Below, one piece after another: positions 23,286 through 36,302 of a DNA stretch of 64,000 nt (its first letter is position 1; each line of letters opens with the position of its first letter). The DNA comes from Melitaea cinxia (taxonomy: Eukaryota; Arthropoda; Insecta; Lepidoptera; Nymphalidae): NCBI RefSeq assembly GCF_905220565.1, contig NC_059421.1, positions 5,041,501 through 5,105,500 on the forward strand, given 5' to 3'. The notes under the pieces were generated by a model. That model had not been told where the DNA came from. It ran no database searches and was given only the letters and a program-made list of their open reading frames with translations. The position numbers were made by a program, and so were the translations under genes.

Positions 23286-24187
23286 ATCAGTTTTGTAAAA
23301 GCAATACAGATGATTGTCGGGGTCTGGGCTTTTATACATGTGCTTTAAGTGTTCCGGACCCCAAACACTTGTGTCTCATTCTTCACATCCTAGTGGGGAC
23401 CGTTCAGTATGAGGTGATTATTTATTTATTAATAGATTTGCTAAATTTCATAAATAAATAATTATAATAAATAATTTGCTCAATTTCATAAATTTTAATT
23501 TTTTTCACATTTAAAAAATGTGAAAAAAATGGGTAAAGACAATATTTTGCGTACTTATTTGTTTTATTAGTAAAATTTACAAAATTATTTTAAGTCTTTT
23601 TCCAATATAAGGTTTTTTTACATGTCGAGCTTTCGTCTTAAAAAAGTCGACCTAACACGTCGTTCGACGTTGATATATTGTTGCACTCGTAACTTTTTTT
23701 TTTGATATCCCTAAGGATCCACACATTTTTCCGGGATGAAGGTAGCTTATATCCTTATCGCTTTCCTAAGTAAAGCGCATAGCAAATTTAATGGCAATCG
23801 CTCAAGTGTGAATAAAAGTGAAGCAAACAATCTTAAAATAAGATCATACTAATTTACAGTTTTCTACTTAACATTGCAACAAAAAGTGGTTTTACTGGAC
23901 ATATTTTTTTTATCGATATTTTTTTTTAAGAAAAGCCGACGTTTAATTCTATTGTATTTTTATGTTTATTGTATTTTATGTACTATAATAACTTTTTACT
24001 GGGTCTACCTACTTATAAGGAATATTCTTATATATAATATTCTTTTTTTATTTAAAAGCTGGTGCCTGTTGTGTGGTTTTATTTAAATTTAAGAGAAATC
24101 TAAATAAGTTGTTCCTGAGTTATCCTTAATAATGTGTTTTGTACTATGTAATTAATAATTGTATGAATTATATTGAAGGTTTCTTTT
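23286..24187. other. AT-rich DNA; short SINE-like and unassigned pieces
   Basis: 23,300-23,400 has 'acagatgattgtcggggtct' followed by 'gtgctttaagtgttccggac', resembling a diverged Metulj-type SINE body. The remainder is unassigned. Confidence 0.35.
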
Positions 24188-24388
24188 TAACCGACTTTTA
24201 AAAAAGGAGGAGATTCTCAATTCGATTGTATTTTTTATGTATGTACCCATTTAAATTTAATTAAGATCTAACAAGTAATTTTTAAGTTATATCTAATAAA
24301 GAGTATTTACTGTACAATTTTTTTGTCTACTTACGTTGTGTGGTACTGCGATCAAAAACAATCATTGTTCAGCAAAAAACATAATTAT
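24188..24388 (+). repeat. Family D element, copy 5 (degraded)
   Basis: Starts AACCGACTTTTAAAAAAGGA, followed by 'ggagattctcaattcgattg' and 'gagtatttactgtac'. The GAAGTCGGTT end is lost and only 'agcaaaaaacataattatt' remains of the hairpin end. Confidence 0.65.
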
Positions 24389-24482
24389 TATATTTAAAAG
24401 TAGCTATTATGCTATTTATACTCCTTTTTTGAAAGTTGTTTAACTTTTTGTACAGTTTATTTGTTTTAATTTATAAAATCTA

Positions 24483-24793
24483 ATATATAAAATTCTCGTG
24501 TCGCGGTATTTGTAGTTAAACTCCTCCGAAACGGCTTGACCGATTCTCATGAAATTTTGTCTACATATTGGGTAGGTCTGAGAATCGAACAAAATCTATT
24601 TTTCATCCCCCTAAATGTTAAGGGTTTTTACCCCATTTATTTTTTTAATTTTTCGATAAATTATTTATTTTTTATTTTATGATGATTTGGTGTTGAAAAA
24701 TACATATAACCCTAAATTTTCACCCTTCTGTCACCAACCCCTATTTTTAAATAGCGTTTAGCGGCAAGACAACTTTTGCAGAGTCAGCTAGTA
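24483..24793 (+). repeat. Dispersed repeat family E, copy 2
   Basis: Starts 'atatataaaattctcgtgtc'; ends '..agagtcagctagtaac'. It contains 'acaaaatctatttttcatcc', which matches the segment duplicated as the target site around the family T insertion at 49.95/55.49 kb. Confidence 0.8.
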
Positions 24794-25355
24794 ACCCTAT
24801 ATTATTTCTCGCTAACGCGTCCGCCTATACCCAACCACAGTCTTAACCAATCGTTCACTCCCAACACATTAGTCCGTTAATATACATCGTTTAACAGATA
24901 GTAATTATTTACAAATGATCTCCAGTTTCTTCGGTAACAGCACGTAAGTGCGTGGAAGTTGATTATACAACAATAACAAATACGTTTATATTTATTTACG
25001 TTATCCATCATGATATTGTGAGATTTTAAATATGCCTTAAATTAGGCGTGTTATTAGATTTAATATACATTTCACACGATTATTATAAGTGTGATAAAGA
25101 CGTGTGAACGCATAGTATTAGAGATAATAATTTGTGTGATATATTAAAATTATGAATTAAAAAAGGTATATCGAGTTAAGTAATCTTAACGTATCATTGA
25201 TACTAGTCGATGAAATGTTTTGTTTACTTATAAGAAATAAAAGTAATAAGTTTTTAAAAAACAAACTTTTATTTTAAATTCGATAAAATAAATAAAATTA
25301 ACTTTTCTTAAAAAACTTTTCTATCAACATATAGCGTCCAAACAATTTATGTGAT

Positions 25356-25556
25356 ACTAGCTGTGCCCGCGACTTTGTCCGCGTGGAATAAAAACAATAT
25401 TATTTAGTTCACAAAGTTACAAAATAAATAAATTTCTAAAATAAAAGTAGCCTAAGTTACTCCTTATTACATCAGCTATCTGCCAGTGAAAGTCCCGTCA
25501 ACTTGGTCCAGCCGTTTCAGAGGTAATCCACAATTTACAATTAATATATTATATAG
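25356..25556 (+). repeat. Dispersed repeat family C, copy 3
   Basis: 'actagctgtgcccgcgactt' to 'ggtccagccgtttcagagg'; lacks the distal part seen in copies 1 and 4. Confidence 0.75.
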
Positions 25557-25557
25557 A

Positions 25558-25760
25558 CTAGTTCGTTGGCGCAGTTTGCAGTTGCCCTGCTTTCTGCTCC
25601 GCAGGTTGCGGGTTTCTATTTATATGTATGTATAAAAAAATTAGCTTTAACAATCGGCTGTTACCTATACAAGCATTAAGTTGCTGATCATAGGAACAAA
25701 CGACCTTGTGTGTATTTTGTTATATATTTATATTTTAACAAAAGCTTGCCGCAAGGTTTG
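25558..25760 (+). repeat. tRNA-derived SINE, second type (family N), copy 1
   Basis: 'gttggcgcagtttgcagttg', a box-B-like 'aggttgcgggtttc', then 'caatcggctgttacctatac' and 'aagttgctgatcataggaac'. The same body is at 30.5 kb and 34.3 kb. Confidence 0.65.
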
Positions 25761-26515
25761 AGTACTCGTATTTACTTAGTTTGACAATTTTAAAAATTAA
25801 AATGAATCAGATCAAGTTATTTAATTTCATTGTCTATTTACATAGGTTAATCTTACGACAAGCAGCAGGGTCATAAGACCTTTTATCATAGATTTTTTTA
25901 TGTGCCTAAAAATAATGTAAAATAATGTATTTGTGGTGTACAATAAAGTATAAATAAATATAAGTTTATAAACTTATGAAGAGTACGATATTTTTTATAT
26001 TTAAAATAGGTCTTTCTATAGTAGAAATATGAATCCTTTAGACGCAACAGGTCCGTCCATTAGTGCGGCGCTTATTACGTGTCGCTTTAGACGATAGAAT
26101 ATTGTAAAATATTTTTCTAAAAGGCTATATTAGAACACTATATTTAATATTTAGGTAACTTAAATCGTTTTTATTAGCAGTAGTATTTACTAGAAAATAA
26201 GTTATTTTTTGTACTGGTGAGTTAAACAATGTATATTAATGATATGCTAATCAGTTACGAAGTATTACTTCGTAGACAATTGAGCGACTTTCATTTTCAA
26301 GTTTTTGTCAGTATTTTTTTTTCTTTGCTGTCTTGGTTCGGGAATAAATTCATATTGTTCTTATAATGATAACATATAGATATAGAAATGGGAAAAATAA
26401 AAACAGCAAGAAAGGGAATTTTGTTATCCTGGTTTTCGTAAAGTCGAAACTACAAAGTAGAAACTACAAAAAGGCCACTAATTTTATTTATTTCAAGCCA
26501 TATAATGGTCAATAA
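25761..26515. other. AT-rich DNA, no feature recognised
   Basis: Unassigned non-coding sequence. Confidence 0.4.
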
Positions 26516-26519
26516 TAAA

Positions 26520-26722
26520 ACTTTATAATGGAAAGGATGAAAAGCGATCGGCAGACCAAAAACGTGATGGATGGATTGTGTGAGTGAGGATTCGTATCGG
26601 AAAATCATATAGGAAAGAAAGGAGTAAGTGCTGAAGTGACGAATAATAGAGAGGAATGGAAGAGGAAAACATGTTGTGCTGACCCTGCATAAGGATAAGG
26701 GCAGGAAGATGATGATGAATAA
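26520..26722 (+). pseudogene. RTE-type LINE C-terminal remnant with GATGAT tail
   Basis: The plus strand resembles the end of an RTE-like ORF: 'ggcagaccaaaaacgtgatg' (a GRPK-x-x-WMD-like block), then EEWKRKTCCADPA, a stop, and 'ataagggcaggaagatgatg' running into a GATGAT tail. Frames are broken by indels. The tail type is the same as on family A copies. Confidence 0.7.
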
Positions 26723-27618
26723 AACTTTGTAATATTAGTTATAATTTACCAGAAACATTTGTAAAACTTTTAAATCTCTTAGAAAAATATATTTGATAGC
26801 AATTTCGCCATCAACCTAATGTCAATCAAGTCACGTAACAGGGTTGTATGACAGATCTCATTGTCATTTTAATTTCAAGACGGTCTTATTTTTACGAAGC
26901 GTAAGAATTGTTCCGACTATTATCATCCACTTATAACAGTTCTCCTTTTATTTATCGTTCTATTTCGAACACAGATTGTTTAAATATTTCCCTTTCATTA
27001 TTTTGATTAGAAATGTAATTTATATTTTTTTAAATGTTCGTGAAAGAAAAATAACTAAAAAAAGGTTTTAATTGTTTTTGATTTTTTTTTGTTTATCGAT
27101 TAATTACAAAAGTACGCACTGTACTTTTTTTTCTAGAAAAAAATCAAACATCTATTGAAGTAAAACGTATTATATACAAATAACTACTTATTTTCATACA
27201 ATACCTAGCTGAAAAAACCATACAACTTAAATTGAACCTAAGTATAAGTATTTATATAACAAATATAGAAAACAATAACAATTAAGTTAATTATTTAGCT
27301 AATATTCATTGCTATAATTAGTAACAAAATGTTAAAAAGATATTCAACAATCAACTTCTTTAAAAACCTATACTTATACACGCCTGTATATGATACAAGT
27401 ATATCTTATTTACTTGAGCACTAACTGTCATTTTCTGTGTATTCTAAGCGTCCGTACGCCACAAAACAAAGTCATAAAAGTACCCATACAAATGTCGTAA
27501 AATGAGAATTGAAGTTGAGTAAGAAATTGTCCTAAAGGCGCTTTGTACGACAACTTGCAAGAGATCCATATTTACATAAACATTTAAGCAGACGCACCTT
27601 TGTTATTGATTTCATTTT
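26723..27618. other. AT-rich DNA, no feature recognised
   Basis: No gene or repeat recognised. Confidence 0.4.
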
Positions 27619-27861
27619 TAACCGACTTCGAAACAGGAGGAGGTTTCTCAATTCGATCGTAATAACACACTCACACACACACGCACACACATATATAAGG
27701 AAACCAGGATCGGATAATGGCATCCCAGAGAAATCGAGGGGAATCTTTGAAAATCGTATTGGCAAATAGTGCGTTAGTTAATTTTTTTCGTCTACTTACG
27801 TTGTATTACTTGTCGAGGTAATTGAAGTCGGTTTTTTTCGTTTGCTAGCAAACACAATTAT
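27619..27861 (+). repeat. Family D element, copy 6
   Basis: AACCGACTTCGAAACAGGAG start, a CA-rich tract at 27,666-27,692 replacing interior sequence, then 'gtaattgaagtcggttt' and the hairpin GTTTGCTAGCAAAC at the end. Confidence 0.8.
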
Positions 27862-28335
27862 TGATTACAATTTTACTAGAATTTTTAAAATTTTGCTATT
27901 AGATACATTACCTGAAAGGCTTTATTACGTATTAATTCAATAGATCACATTACATTTAATATTTTAAACATTATTTCTCTACGAAATGGTTATTTAATTC
28001 GGCATTATATAAGTATGAACATAACTGAATTTAAATACCCAACAAAGGTTTTTTGCCATATAAGAGAAGTGTTGGAGCTTAATTCACTACTCTTTTTCAG
28101 GGGGGCGGGGGGAGGCCGATAAATTCACGTATAATGTTTTAGACATTTCAGTTGTCTATGATATCAAACGACACCTACATCATAACTTTCTGCATGAGGC
28201 CTTAAGGGGATATCTATAATCTATATATAAGATTGTAATTATATAGAGTAGGAACGGATATCTGTACAAATAAAAAAACGGCTATCTATTACCCAAGTGT
28301 GTATTGCAAATAAGAGTAGATATTAAGCAATGAGT

Positions 28336-28690
28336 ATCCATCCATTATTGTGCTGTGTGGCTATGGCACTAAAGAATTTAGCCACCCCCTCTCTTCCCGT
28401 GGGTGTCGTAAGAGGCGACTAAGGGATAACAAGGTTCCACAACCACCTTGGAACTTAAGAAGCCGACCGATGGCGGGATAACCATCCAAATGCTGGCTTT
28501 GAAATACACAGGCCGAAGACGGGCAGCAGCGTCTTCGGTGCGACAAAGCCAGTACTGCGGTCGCCAACCCGCCTACCCAGCGTGGTGACTATGGGCAAAA
28601 CACATGAGTTCACGTTATTTTTGGCATAAACTTGTGGAGGCCTATGTCCAGCAGTGGACTATATAGGCTGTAATGATGATCCATCCATTA
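28336..28690 (+). repeat. Family A retroposon, copy 3, with target duplication
   Basis: Unit 28,348-28,678 from 'tgctgtgtggctatgg' to 'ctgtaatgatg', flanked by the 12-bp direct repeat ATCCATCCATTA (28,336-28,347 and 28,679-28,690). This fixes the boundaries of family A and shows the GATGAT run is its 3' tail. Confidence 0.9.
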
Positions 28691-29572
28691 ATACACACAA
28701 TCTTTGATTTTTTTTATTTTTATTTTATTTTGTTAAACTACACGTGTAAGCAAACATCTTTTAGACAAAGGCGTTTATCATAGTGAAATAGTTTCACTTC
28801 TAATGAATCACATCTCATAATACTTTCCTAAACATACAGATTTTCTGACGCTTCTGTCAACCTTTTGCTATTATTGTGACCTTTTAGTTAATAACCACGT
28901 GGGTAGAATTCAAAGGGCAATCCTTTCAAAGTATTGAAGAAACAATATTATTACTAAATATCAATTTTACATCACAATCAATTTACAAACCACAATCTTA
29001 ATTAAACTTTTAAGATATTCAATTAATTTAAAACACCACTCTATATGGGACGTAACGGTCGAAGTATGAAACGACAAAATAAAAATAAAAATACATCGCC
29101 TGCGAGCGCGGAAACCTTTCATTTGATGCCGCTTTTACGATTGAACTTACTATCGAGGTAAGGAGGAGGCTTCTTTTTTAATTTATTTATTTTTACCTGA
29201 AGTACAAAACAAAAAAAAAACAATACATTTAAACTAATAAGAGTAAAATATTTGAATATAGAATTCATATTTAAGACGGATCGTGACGTGTTTAATCATT
29301 TAAAATTCTCCAACGTGCAGATAGAGTCTACGCTCAGCAGTAGATGTTACGGAGTGATTCGGTTATGATCAATTAAGTATTGGTATATAAAGTTACAGTT
29401 GTGGGTTCACTTCTCACTATGAGAACGTAATTATATTATTAAGTGTAACTTCTTCAGAATCGTTATGAAACTCGATGAAACGAAGATGCCTCACGATAAA
29501 GAAACAAACACATATCCATCTCACTCTCGTATGCTATGTTTTAGAAGTTTCACTTCTGCCGTCTGTCAATTG
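28691..29572. other. AT-rich DNA, no feature recognised
   Basis: No gene recognised; unassigned. Confidence 0.4.
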
Positions 29573-29640
29573 CAAACACACACACACACACACACACAAA
29601 GAGACACACACACTAACACACATACACACACACACAGAGA
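29573..29640. repeat. (CA)n microsatellite, interrupted
   Basis: CACACA runs with GAGA and CTAA interruptions. Confidence 0.9.
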
Positions 29641-29795
29641 GAAAATCAAAATGAAAATGAAAAATAACTTTATTCAAGTAGGCCCCAAGAGCACTTTCGA
29701 ATCTTCATATTACAAATTAAAATTTTAAGGTGTTTATTATTTTTGTAAAACTAAAGCTACCACCGATTCGGAATGTAGATTCACACACATTTTTA
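29641..29795 (+). repeat. Repeat 3' segment 'caagtaggccccaagagcac'
   Basis: 'aataactttattcaagtagg', 'gcactttcgaatcttcat' and 'gctaccaccgattcggaatg' occur together. The last block reappears inverted at 46,665-46,685 beside the LINE remnant there, so this is probably a LINE 3' UTR. Confidence 0.5.
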
Positions 29796-30402
29796 TACTC
29801 TTGAGATAAGGTAAGCTTTGATAATGATCTTTGATTGTTATGAAAAGGGTTAAGATATCTTCCAACTCGCATTTAAACAACGATTCAAATCAATCCACAA
29901 CTCCCCTTAACACAGATAACATTAAAAAATATTTACAGATTGTTTTGGTTTAGTACACTTCAGTTAGAATCATCACTTTTATTAAAGATTTAGTCTTATA
30001 TTCGAAAAAAATCTGAATCAGAAAAACAAAAAAGGTATAATATTGAAAAAAAAATCGAAATTTAAATTTAAAAAAGCACCATCCACACAAGCTTACCACC
30101 GTACACAACGGAAGCTCATACTGGTTTCGGAATATACCCAATAATAATCAAGACAGACTCACATAAACATCACAATACAACCTTGCTTCACCGTCGGATC
30201 AGGTCTGGAGGTACCATCCAATGACGTCACGTACACACATTGAATATGTTATCAAAAGATTATATTTTACCCTAGTTAATCCCATTACTTAAAAATTATG
30301 TTAAAAAAAACAACTTAAAAATAATTGTCAAAATTGATACGATCAGTGAAAAGTTTAAGGTAATACAGATAATAAATACGATCGATTTGAGAACCTCTTT
30401 GT

Positions 30403-30403
<1 letters not shown>
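29796..30403. other. AT-rich DNA, no feature recognised
   Basis: No gene recognised. Confidence 0.4.

Positions 30404-30436
<33 letters not shown>
30404..30436. repeat. (TA)n microsatellite
   Basis: About 33 bp of TA repeats. Confidence 0.95.
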
Positions 30437-30442
<6 letters not shown>

Positions 30443-30477
30443 ATGTATGTCTATTGAAAAAAAATATGTAGCATGTA

Positions 30478-30600
30478 TGTATTGTGTATGTATTAGCCGG
30501 CTGTTACCTATAACACAAGCATTAACTGGCTTACTTTAGGAACAGATGACCGTGTGTGTATGTTGTAAATATTTATTATTTATTTAAGTACGTGGTAGTA
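30478..30600 (+). repeat. Family N SINE, 3' part
   Basis: 'ccggctgttacctataacac', 'aagcattaactggcttactt' and 'gaacagatgaccgtgtgtgt', then an AT-rich end. Confidence 0.65.
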
Positions 30601-30699
30601 AGGTACCCTTATTACATAAAAAGAAAAAAATGACATACTATTTGTATAGTAAAGGAAAAGAATCGTAGCTACAGCGCTAAAGTTGTGGCTCACTTGTGT

Positions 30700-31115
30700 C
30701 AGTCTGTACTAATATTACAAAGCGGAAAAATTTCTTTGCTATATAATCCTAGGAGTTACTTCTTCGAAAAATTCTTTTCGACTAGTACTAATGTTGAGTA
30801 CATTACTGACACACTGTACAGCTAATACTGAGGAAGGCTCTACGCCATATAATATTTTAGTTAATTTTGTTATTGAATTATCGCGGATAAAACCACGGAG
30901 CACAGCTAGTCTATAGTAATATTATAAAGAGAAAAGATTTGATTGTTTGTTTGCATTGAATAAGCTCCGAAACTACTGAACCGATTGGAAAAATTCTTTC
31001 GCTGTTAGAAAGCTACACTGTCCCTGGGTGACATTGGCTTTATTATATATTTTTATTTTATTAATTTTGAAATTGTTTTAAATACCCGTGCGACGCCGGG
31101 GCGAGCCGCTAGTAT
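30700..31115 (+). repeat. Family H dispersed repeat, two adjacent copies
   Basis: A diverged first copy ('gtctgtactaatattacaaa' to 'ggagcacagctagtctatag') is followed directly by a better one ('tagtaatattataaagag', 'ccgaaactactgaaccgatt', 'gaaagctacactgtccctgg', ending 'cgacgccggggcgagccgct'). A third copy flanks the Ginger element at 47.0 kb. Confidence 0.65.
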
Positions 31116-32174
31116 TTTATAAATATGATACAATATCAGCAAATCTGGTGTAGAGTTGTAGTCAATTTCCCACAGTAAGTAATAATTTATTACAAACTGA
31201 TATTATCAAAGTGCGCACAACTCTATTTTGCTCAGAGCAACATCACCTGCTTATGGTACATCCTTTCAATTAGAAAACGAGGCCCTAGCGACGTATTCAT
31301 GACGGTATAATCATTTAATCTAGTCTTAGATAAATATAATCAGAACTGCACCGCTTTTAGCTGCTTATACTATTTATAATTCTTGATCAACTTTACATTG
31401 GAAGATATTTTATTTTATTTCTTGCATATAAAAGTCCAAGAATACATTATAATATAAGTCGAATGAGAATTGAGTTGTAGGTGTACCCAGGGATACATAA
31501 ATAGCAAAGTAATCTTTAAAAATATACAATTCCGAACATTAGTTTCATTCGTACAACAATAACAACTCGTGCAGAAAATACGATATTATTTCAATCGAAA
31601 TCGCTATCGCTATCCTGTAACAATACTATACCACTTACAAAACGGAAACACCGCAGATAGCGATCAATCAAGTAACGGAGATACATTATAATAACCATTC
31701 ATTCAAATACTGATTAAATTATTTAAATAAAAAATGTAACAGCTTTAGTGATAATTCAAATTTAATATATATTTTTAAACGATTAATTTAATCGTATTGT
31801 GTTATTTAACTCTAGTAAATCTGCCAAATTTATGATACATATTTGTACATGTATAATTCAAAATTGTAAACTATGAATAAAAGTGATAAATAACCTGTTT
31901 GTCTGTTTCGCATTCTTCTGATAAAGTCTATCAGCAGCTTATGTGCGAGATAGATTTTATGAGCAACTGGTTCTACACGTAGGTACCTTTTTTACTTGCT
32001 TTTTATTATATTTAATACTTTAATACTAAATATAAAATAAAGAGTTTTTATGACAATGGAGGTAAATGTAAGAGAAACTGTTAATATTATTAACATTAAA
32101 ATTAGATTATTGTTACTTTGTGGTAATGCTACAGATATTAGACTCTATTAGACTCTATTTATTCAACAACTATT
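31116..32174. other. AT-rich DNA, no feature recognised
   Basis: No gene or repeat recognised. Confidence 0.4.
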
Positions 32175-32504
32175 GTACTGTGTGGCTACGGTACTAAAGA
32201 ATATAGCTACCCCCTCTCTTCCTGTAGGTGACGTAAGAGGCGACTAAGGGATAACACAGTTCCGCTACCACCTTGGAACTTAAAAAGCCGATCGGTGGCG
32301 GGATAACCGTCCAACTGCTGGTTTTGAAGTACACAGGCCGAAGACGGGCAGCAGCGTCTACGGTGCGACAAAGCCAGCCCTGCGGTCACCAACCCGCCTG
32401 CCCAGCGTAGTGACTATGGGCAAAATACATGAGTTCGCGCTATTTTTTGGCGTGAACTTGTGGAAGCCTATGTCCAGCAGTGGACTGTATAGGCTGTAAT
32501 GATA
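32175..32504 (+). repeat. Family A retroposon, copy 4
   Basis: Complete unit ending 'ggctgtaatgat'. ATTCAAC on both sides is a likely short target duplication. Confidence 0.85.
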
Positions 32505-33614
32505 TTCAACTAAAACGGCTATTCGCGGCATTTACGACCTTGGAAGTTGGGTTTGCGTTGCGTTGTTTTCGTTGCGTTTGGTTTTGCGTTTTGGAACACA
32601 TTTAGCGATCCGTTTTCATTTATATAGATTATCTAAATATCTGATAACACATCACCAATTAGTCTGATAAAAAACAAAACGCTAACTTAGTCACGACTGT
32701 ACACAATTGAAACGGAAATGGTAAAGCACAGATGTTATCAAAATATCAGTAGCTGTGTAAAAAGTATGACATCATAAGTGTAGGAGATCCGAACAAGAGA
32801 CGAACTTCGTAGATATTAAATTTATTTTTTACACACTTAGATGCATTTTTTATAAAAAAAAAAGTTTTTTTTTTTCAAATTCAAATCAATGGCGATAATT
32901 TTTAACATACTGAAGAAGATAATTATTTATTTTTTATTCATTAAGCAAGTGGGAAAATTATATCTAGATCGGATCTTAAACTAACAGTTTCATAGATTTA
33001 CTGACGCAGATTACATCAAAAATTCTGACAAATCAAGAGATAGATGTAGCAATCGAACGGAATAAGAGAGTGAAAGAGAACATTATAAAAAATTAAATTA
33101 CTATTGAAAGACTTTTTTTTAGTGTTTCGCTTTTTTGTATTATTGTTTATCACCGCATTTGGACAATGCTTAAGAATATAATTTCGTAATGCAATACAAC
33201 AAACTATTTAGTCATCAGTAAATTATTGTATTCATTTGATTGCACATTAATCTCTCCAAGCTGTGATAGCAATGAGCTATAAAAAAGACATTGTGTGAAG
33301 CATTTAAAAACACATCAAAGTTGTCATCGAGGACAAATTATAAAGAAATTGTTGTTACAATATAAAACAGAGTTCAGTATTAAATGTTGAAAAACTTTGC
33401 AAGAATAAAAAAATAAGCTTTAGTTTATTCGTTTTAAATTAAACATTTGTAATGGTTATGGGATCATTTTTGTAAATATATTTGAGAGACTTTTTCGCGT
33501 GAAGCAAAAGAAAAGCGAAATAACTTAAGCGTTATCCAAAAACAAAGCTATCAACAAATTTTATTAAAGTAGCATAGCAGGAAATGTTAAAGCACCTCAA
33601 CCGTACAGAAGATT
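32505..33614. other. AT-rich DNA, no feature recognised
   Basis: An unusual 'gcgttgcgttgttttcgttg' stretch near 32,550-32,595 is low-complexity GTT/GCGTT sequence. Nothing else could be assigned. Confidence 0.4.
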
Positions 33615-33870
33615 ATTATTATATACTTTATTGCACTAAAAATAATGTACAGAAAAATTATACATAAAGTTGATGGCACATCACAACTATATAACACTGC
33701 TTTCAAGTAGTGTAGTGTTTTGTTGATGAACAAACTAGCAAGAGCTCCTGTTGAATGTTGAGAATAGGGTCAGCAACACGCTGGCAAGGTTAGAATTGCA
33801 GGCATCCATAAGCAACGTCATCTGCCTACCACCAAGCAGATTGTAAGCTTATTTCCTACCTTTATAATAA
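33615..33870 (+). repeat. Family B-like fragment, copy 3 (diverged)
   Basis: 'aacactgctttcaagtagtg', 'agcaagagctcctg', 'gggtcagcaacacgctggc' and 'gcaggcatccataagcaacg' follow family B order with many changes. Confidence 0.6.
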
Positions 33871-34194
33871 TAAAAAAATAACCGAAATTGTGTGTGAAGT
33901 CGTGAAGACATGTGTTATATATACAGAACCACTGTCCGCTAAGTTCATCAGTCACTTAATATCTATATTCACTCGCCCCAAGGTGGCTGTTTAGTACGAG
34001 AATATATCATTAACCCATAATTTCTCAACAATCAACCAAATTTGCAATTGAATTAATGACACTATCAAACACTGTTGCTAAATTACGTCTTTATGAGCTG
34101 TTTTTATTTCTTTATCATTGACACAACTTAAGACTTTATATTTTGTAAAAGTCTACGTATGTGATGTTGTGATCTCTGCCGCTTGCTAATATTA

Positions 34195-34430
34195 TTTACA
34201 GGCTTTGCTTTCTACTCGAGGGTAATTGGTTCGTTCTCGAGTCTGTGTTAATCGTTTCCGAGTCTGTGTTAATTATAAATTTATCCATGTTTGTCTATCA
34301 CAAAAAATGCATATCTATCTATCTATCTAATCCAGCTGATCTAAAAAATAAGATCGAAATATTATAGGCATTAAGTTGCCTATCTTAAGAGAAGATAACT
34401 GTGTTTTTCTATATTAAACATTTTTATTTT
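34195..34430 (+). repeat. Family N SINE, copy 3, with TCTA microsatellite
   Basis: 'ggctttgctttctactcgag', then an internally duplicated 'ctcgagtctgtgttaat'-type block, (TCTA)n at 34,310-34,330, and 'gcattaagttgcctatctta'. Diverged. Confidence 0.5.
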
Positions 34431-34823
34431 CAGAGTCATTTAAATTTAAAGTTTACTATTCGGATTTAACAAACTCTGGTGTAGCAATGAGTTACGGCAG
34501 TATGTAACAGGCAATATGAGAAAAAATCATGAATAATACCGTAAAAAAAACTTAACAAAATACATAGCAAATCTGTGCAAACTGAAAACCAGTACACGTA
34601 ACATCTTAGTGAGTTATCAAAAACACGTGTACGTATGCTACGTCACGGACAACCAACGCTTGTGTTTGTTCGTCGTATTGTGTGAACAATAGCGTCCCAC
34701 TGCGCTGTTACTTATACACAAACATTGCAAATAAACCGCGTTATTTGCTTCGTAACATGTTTTGGTGAACAATACGACATTTTAAAACTGTGTTATTTAT
34801 TTATGTAATACATAAAATACTTG

Positions 34824-35158
34824 TACTATGTGGCTACGGTACTAAAGAATATAGCCACCCCCTCTCTTCCCGTGGGTGTCGTAAGAGGCGACTAAGGGAT
34901 AACTCAGTTCCGCTACCACCTTGGAACTTAAAAAGCCGACCGGTGGCGGGATAACCATCCAACTGCTGGCTTTGAAATACACAGGCCGAAGACGGGCAGC
35001 GGCGTCTTCAGTGCAACAAAGCCAGTACTGCGGTCACCAACCCGCCTGCCCAGCGTGGTGACTATGGGCAAAACACATGAGTTCACGTTATTTTTGGCGT
35101 AAACTTGTGGAGGCCTATGTCCAGCAGTGGACTGTATAGGCTGTAATGATGATGATGA
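34824..35158 (+). repeat. Family A retroposon, copy 5, with target duplication
   Basis: Complete unit with tail (GAT)n, flanked by direct repeat ATAAAATACTT at 34,812-34,822 and 35,159-35,169. Confidence 0.9.
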
Positions 35159-35463
35159 TAAAATACTTACCCAGTAGGTACATTTACATTTCTTTTTTTG
35201 TCAAGTTTCAACGCCATGACAGTATCCGAAAGTAAGAAGTTTTTGATTCATTATTCTTTTTTACCGTCGAATTCAAGTATATTTATGAGATATTTTTATA
35301 TGCGTATATTATTAATCTTAAAATTCTCGTTTATTATTGAGGAGAAGCAGGTCCTACTGGCCTGTTCTAGCTCCCGCTGTAACTGGTGAAACAGGCCCTT
35401 ACTAAGTACTCGTAAAATCTAGTTATATGTAACCTATGAGTAGATGAAATAATCAATTTCTTC

Positions 35464-35545
35464 TGGAGGGTCGACAACGCGCTTGCGATGCGTCTTATGT
35501 TGCTAACCGAATGCTTATTTGCCGACCTAGTTGTATAAAAAATTG
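35464..35545 (+). repeat. Family B short 3' fragment
   Basis: 'gggtcgacaacgcgcttgcg' to 'cttatttgccgacctagttg', then an A-run; a deletion removes the middle of the family core. Confidence 0.65.
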
Positions 35546-36002
35546 AGTAACGAAAACTTTCTATTTTCAAGTCTAGGTGTAATAAAGTATATTGTTATCG
35601 TATTCACAATTTATAAGTACTCGTACATACATAGGTTTTATCATTTTTATGAAAAATAAAACTAATTAGTATTCAATAGTAAAACATTAATGTATTGTGT
35701 AATGCGATTATATTACAACTCATCTATTAATTTTCATTTTGTAATTCTAATGAAAGTTATTCAATACACAATGAAGTTGAGTATTTTGAAGTATTGTACC
35801 GCACTAACAATATTGATCAATCATTATTGTGACTGCAGTCACTCTATCTTGTCACATTTTTCTCGTAACAATTAATTCCGTTAATTAATTATTATTGATG
35901 AGATTAATGATAAAGTCGGAATTGTAATTTCAATATTAAACTGTTTTGAAGTATATAGACTATAGATATAAATTATATATTGTTTTGAAAATTCTATTAT
36001 AA
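35546..36002. other. AT-rich DNA, no feature recognised
   Basis: Nothing assigned. Confidence 0.4.
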
Positions 36003-36302
36003 TCACTTCACACAGTTGGGCATAGGCCTCTTTCTCCATGTAGGAAAAAGATTGGAACTTAACCACGCTGCTCCACTGTGTATTGGTGTATATGTTCCCT
36101 ATTCTGTATATAGGTATTTAGGATTACAACCGGGACGGACATCTTAACGTGCTCTCCGAGGCACGCTGGAGAGACCCACAAGGACAGATATGAAAACCGA
36201 AAAGGAATATTTATACAAATACAAATCTTCATCGCGAGCGGTAATCGAGCGCACGAGTCTGTATTTTAGGCGACTACTCGCACCACTAGACCAATGCGGT
36301 TG
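36003..36302 (-). repeat. tRNA-derived SINE (Metulj-type), inverted
   Basis: Minus strand: head near 36,300-36,235 (degraded box B 'tcgattaccgctcgcga'), 'ctctccagcgtgcctcggag', and 3' 'ggcctatgcccaactgtgtg'. Moderately diverged. Confidence 0.75.
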